Source: Pectinophora gossypiella (Eukaryota > Arthropoda > Insecta > Lepidoptera > Gelechiidae). Taken from it: 64,000 bases of DNA. Made by a program: the position numbers and the translations under genes. The notes under the pieces are model-generated. The model saw nothing but the letters and a program-made list of their open reading frames with translations, made no database searches and had not been told where the DNA came from. Below are positions 62,260 through 64,000 of the stretch, one piece after another. Positions within the stretch are counted from its first letter, which is position 1. Every line of letters begins with the position of its first letter. The stretch is from NCBI RefSeq assembly GCF_024362695.1, contig NC_065420.1, positions 4,496,501 through 4,560,500 on the forward strand, written 5' to 3'.

Positions 62260-64000
62260 AAGATCGTAAATTTTCGTATGGAATATTTTGGCATACATTC
62301 AAAAGTGTATATAAATAAGTGAGTATGCTATAGGAAGTGGAATCCAGTACAAACTCGAATAACTTGTCTTTCCCGTCACGTACAATATGTTTACTTACTT
62401 TCCTGGAATATATATCGTCGGTTTATACAAAATTTTGTTATTTGTCGCATTTATTTTGTAAGCTCTATTTTAAACGTGTCGTTATTTAATAATTGGCTGT
62501 GTTATGTCATTTATTTTTAGAACATAATGTTTTGTTTCCTTTTTGTTTCGTATCTAATTTTGGTATTAGTACCGATTTTGGTGGATTCAAACTTTATTTT
62601 ATTTTATTGACAGTTTTAAAACTGATAGTAGGTACCTAGGTATAGTAAGTTTAGACTTGTCATCTTGTTGTCTATAAATAAAATAAAATAAAGTAAGTGT
62701 TTATAAAAGTTTAGAGCTATTTTAAACTTAGAATTAATAACTTGCTAAATATTCATTTATATTAGTCACAACATTAAATAATTATGTGTCTACAGTTCCC
62801 AAACTTTAATTATAGTTTGACTATATATCAGAGCAAAGAAAAATGTTCACTAGTTATCAGTTATATGTTATTTAGTTTTATACATTACGTGCTTAATTGC
62901 TTGTATATTAAGTAATCGATTACAACTTCCCAACAACAAACAAAGCACGTGTTTTCATATCTACTTTTATCGCCACTTTATTGACGTAGACACGTCAAAT
63001 ATTATTTTAATTGTGGTTTAATGTTATTTCCCAAAATAACATTAAATGAACATTAATCTAACTAGGCTATGTAATAATTCCATTAGGAATACCAGCTGCA
63101 AAGTTATTGAGAAACAATTTGGAACGTAGATATTTCAATTACCGATGAGAATTTATTTATGTCAACTTTCGGCAGGAAATTCCTGTTCGATAATTGAAAA
63201 AATATTCGCCAGAGAAAGAAAAAAAATCTTATATAAGTACTCCTTTTTATTCAAAACTTTTAAGAAAGGCCACTTATCGTTAAAAAAGTCTTGCTTAATG
63301 CCATTTATTAGGAAAAAAGAAATTATTACTTATACTTTTTTATTTGCATATGGCTTTCACCTCAGAACAATAACTAAAGCTTTCACATTAATATTTTTTT
63401 TCAAATAATTCACCAGTTTTTACAGATATTTTTTAATAACAAAAAATACTATAAAAAGTATGTATATAATTTACAAATATCAAAATTAAAAGAAAACGAT
63501 TCGAAGAGGTTTTTTTTTTTGAAGCTTGTAAGTAGTGTTGTCATGTTTCTGATAAGGATAAAAAATGGCAAAGGGCAAGGGAATATTATTTAGAGTCAAT
63601 TTGTTGTAACAAATTATATGTATTCATACTTGTAGGTATACCAATTAATAACAATTCCAAATACTGATTAATGATACGACTTTGTTTACTAATTACGAGT
63701 CATATTTTTAAGGATGTTCTTTGAACTGTAATACCTACTTATGAGGACAAAATTATTTGACTGAATAGAATAATTTATTTGGTAGAAAACAATAACTTCT
63801 AGATTTTACACTTGTTTAGTTTAAAAGTTGCCTAAGGTGCCTAAGGCATCAGCTTACAGGAATCCATTATTGTTGTCAGGAGCCTTTGGGGGTCAAAAAT
63901 AACTCTAAGAGTTGCTGAGGTTGGTCATCCACCTCACAAGGCACATAGCAGAAAAAAAACCTTTTTTAAACATTTGCCAAGTCTCCTCCATTTGCGTGGC
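62260..64000. other. AT-rich stretch without recognised gene
   Basis: Nothing coding was recognised. An open frame at 63145-63408 is Lys/Phe/Ile-rich and AT-driven. An S1b-like fragment (GTTGGTCATCCACCTCACAA) appears at about 63921. Confidence 0.4.

Overview
The window looks like nuclear DNA of a moth or butterfly. It is AT-rich, with a few small host gene pieces in a sea of nested transposable elements. The evidence is a chemosensory-protein (OS-D family) gene, an errantivirus-type endogenous retrovirus primed by an insect tRNA-Lys, tRNA-headed SINEs and many short foldback (MITE-like) elements. The species cannot be named from the sequence alone.

Host genes. (1) 1752-1955 (+) is a candidate last coding exon of an unidentified membrane protein. 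(2) 3561-4265 (+) is a complete intronless gene for dihydropteridine reductase, which recycles tetrahydrobiopterin. (3) A minus-strand gene runs through 31565-31359, 30172-29995, 17972-17862 and 11773-11581. These four exons join in compatible phase. The first carries the C-terminal half of a chemosensory protein; the other three add about 160 residues of Pro-rich and novel tail. The exon with the signal peptide was not found here. The introns, including one of about 12 kb and one of about 6 kb, are packed with repeats. (4) A cluster of TATCGATA sites (20059-20257) and a GC-rich patch (21130-21300) may mark a promoter, but no coding exon could be tied to it.

Large mobile elements. A nearly complete errantivirus lies at 37048-44016 on the minus strand. 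Its LTRs appear identical apart from one base in an A run, the duplicated target is CATG, and it has gag, pol and env. A nonsense codon in pol and a one-base homopolymer shift in env interrupt it. A full-length non-LTR retrotransposon (49406-55176, +) with two intact overlapping ORFs sits inside a foldback element. A 5'-truncated relative (31026-31334) lies 24 bp from a splice donor of the chemosensory gene.

Small repeats. At least three SINE families (S1/S1b, S2, S3), three tailed dispersed repeats (R1, R2, R3) and about eight foldback/MITE families are present, often one inside another. S1, R2 and R3 share the same 3' tail (GTTTATGTATGTATG). S1, S1b and S3 share a central block containing GCCGTTGGTCCCGG. 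This suggests shared retrotransposition machinery and modular exchange of parts.

Limits: repeat boundaries, identities and family names were judged by eye. No database search, fold or alignment was run.
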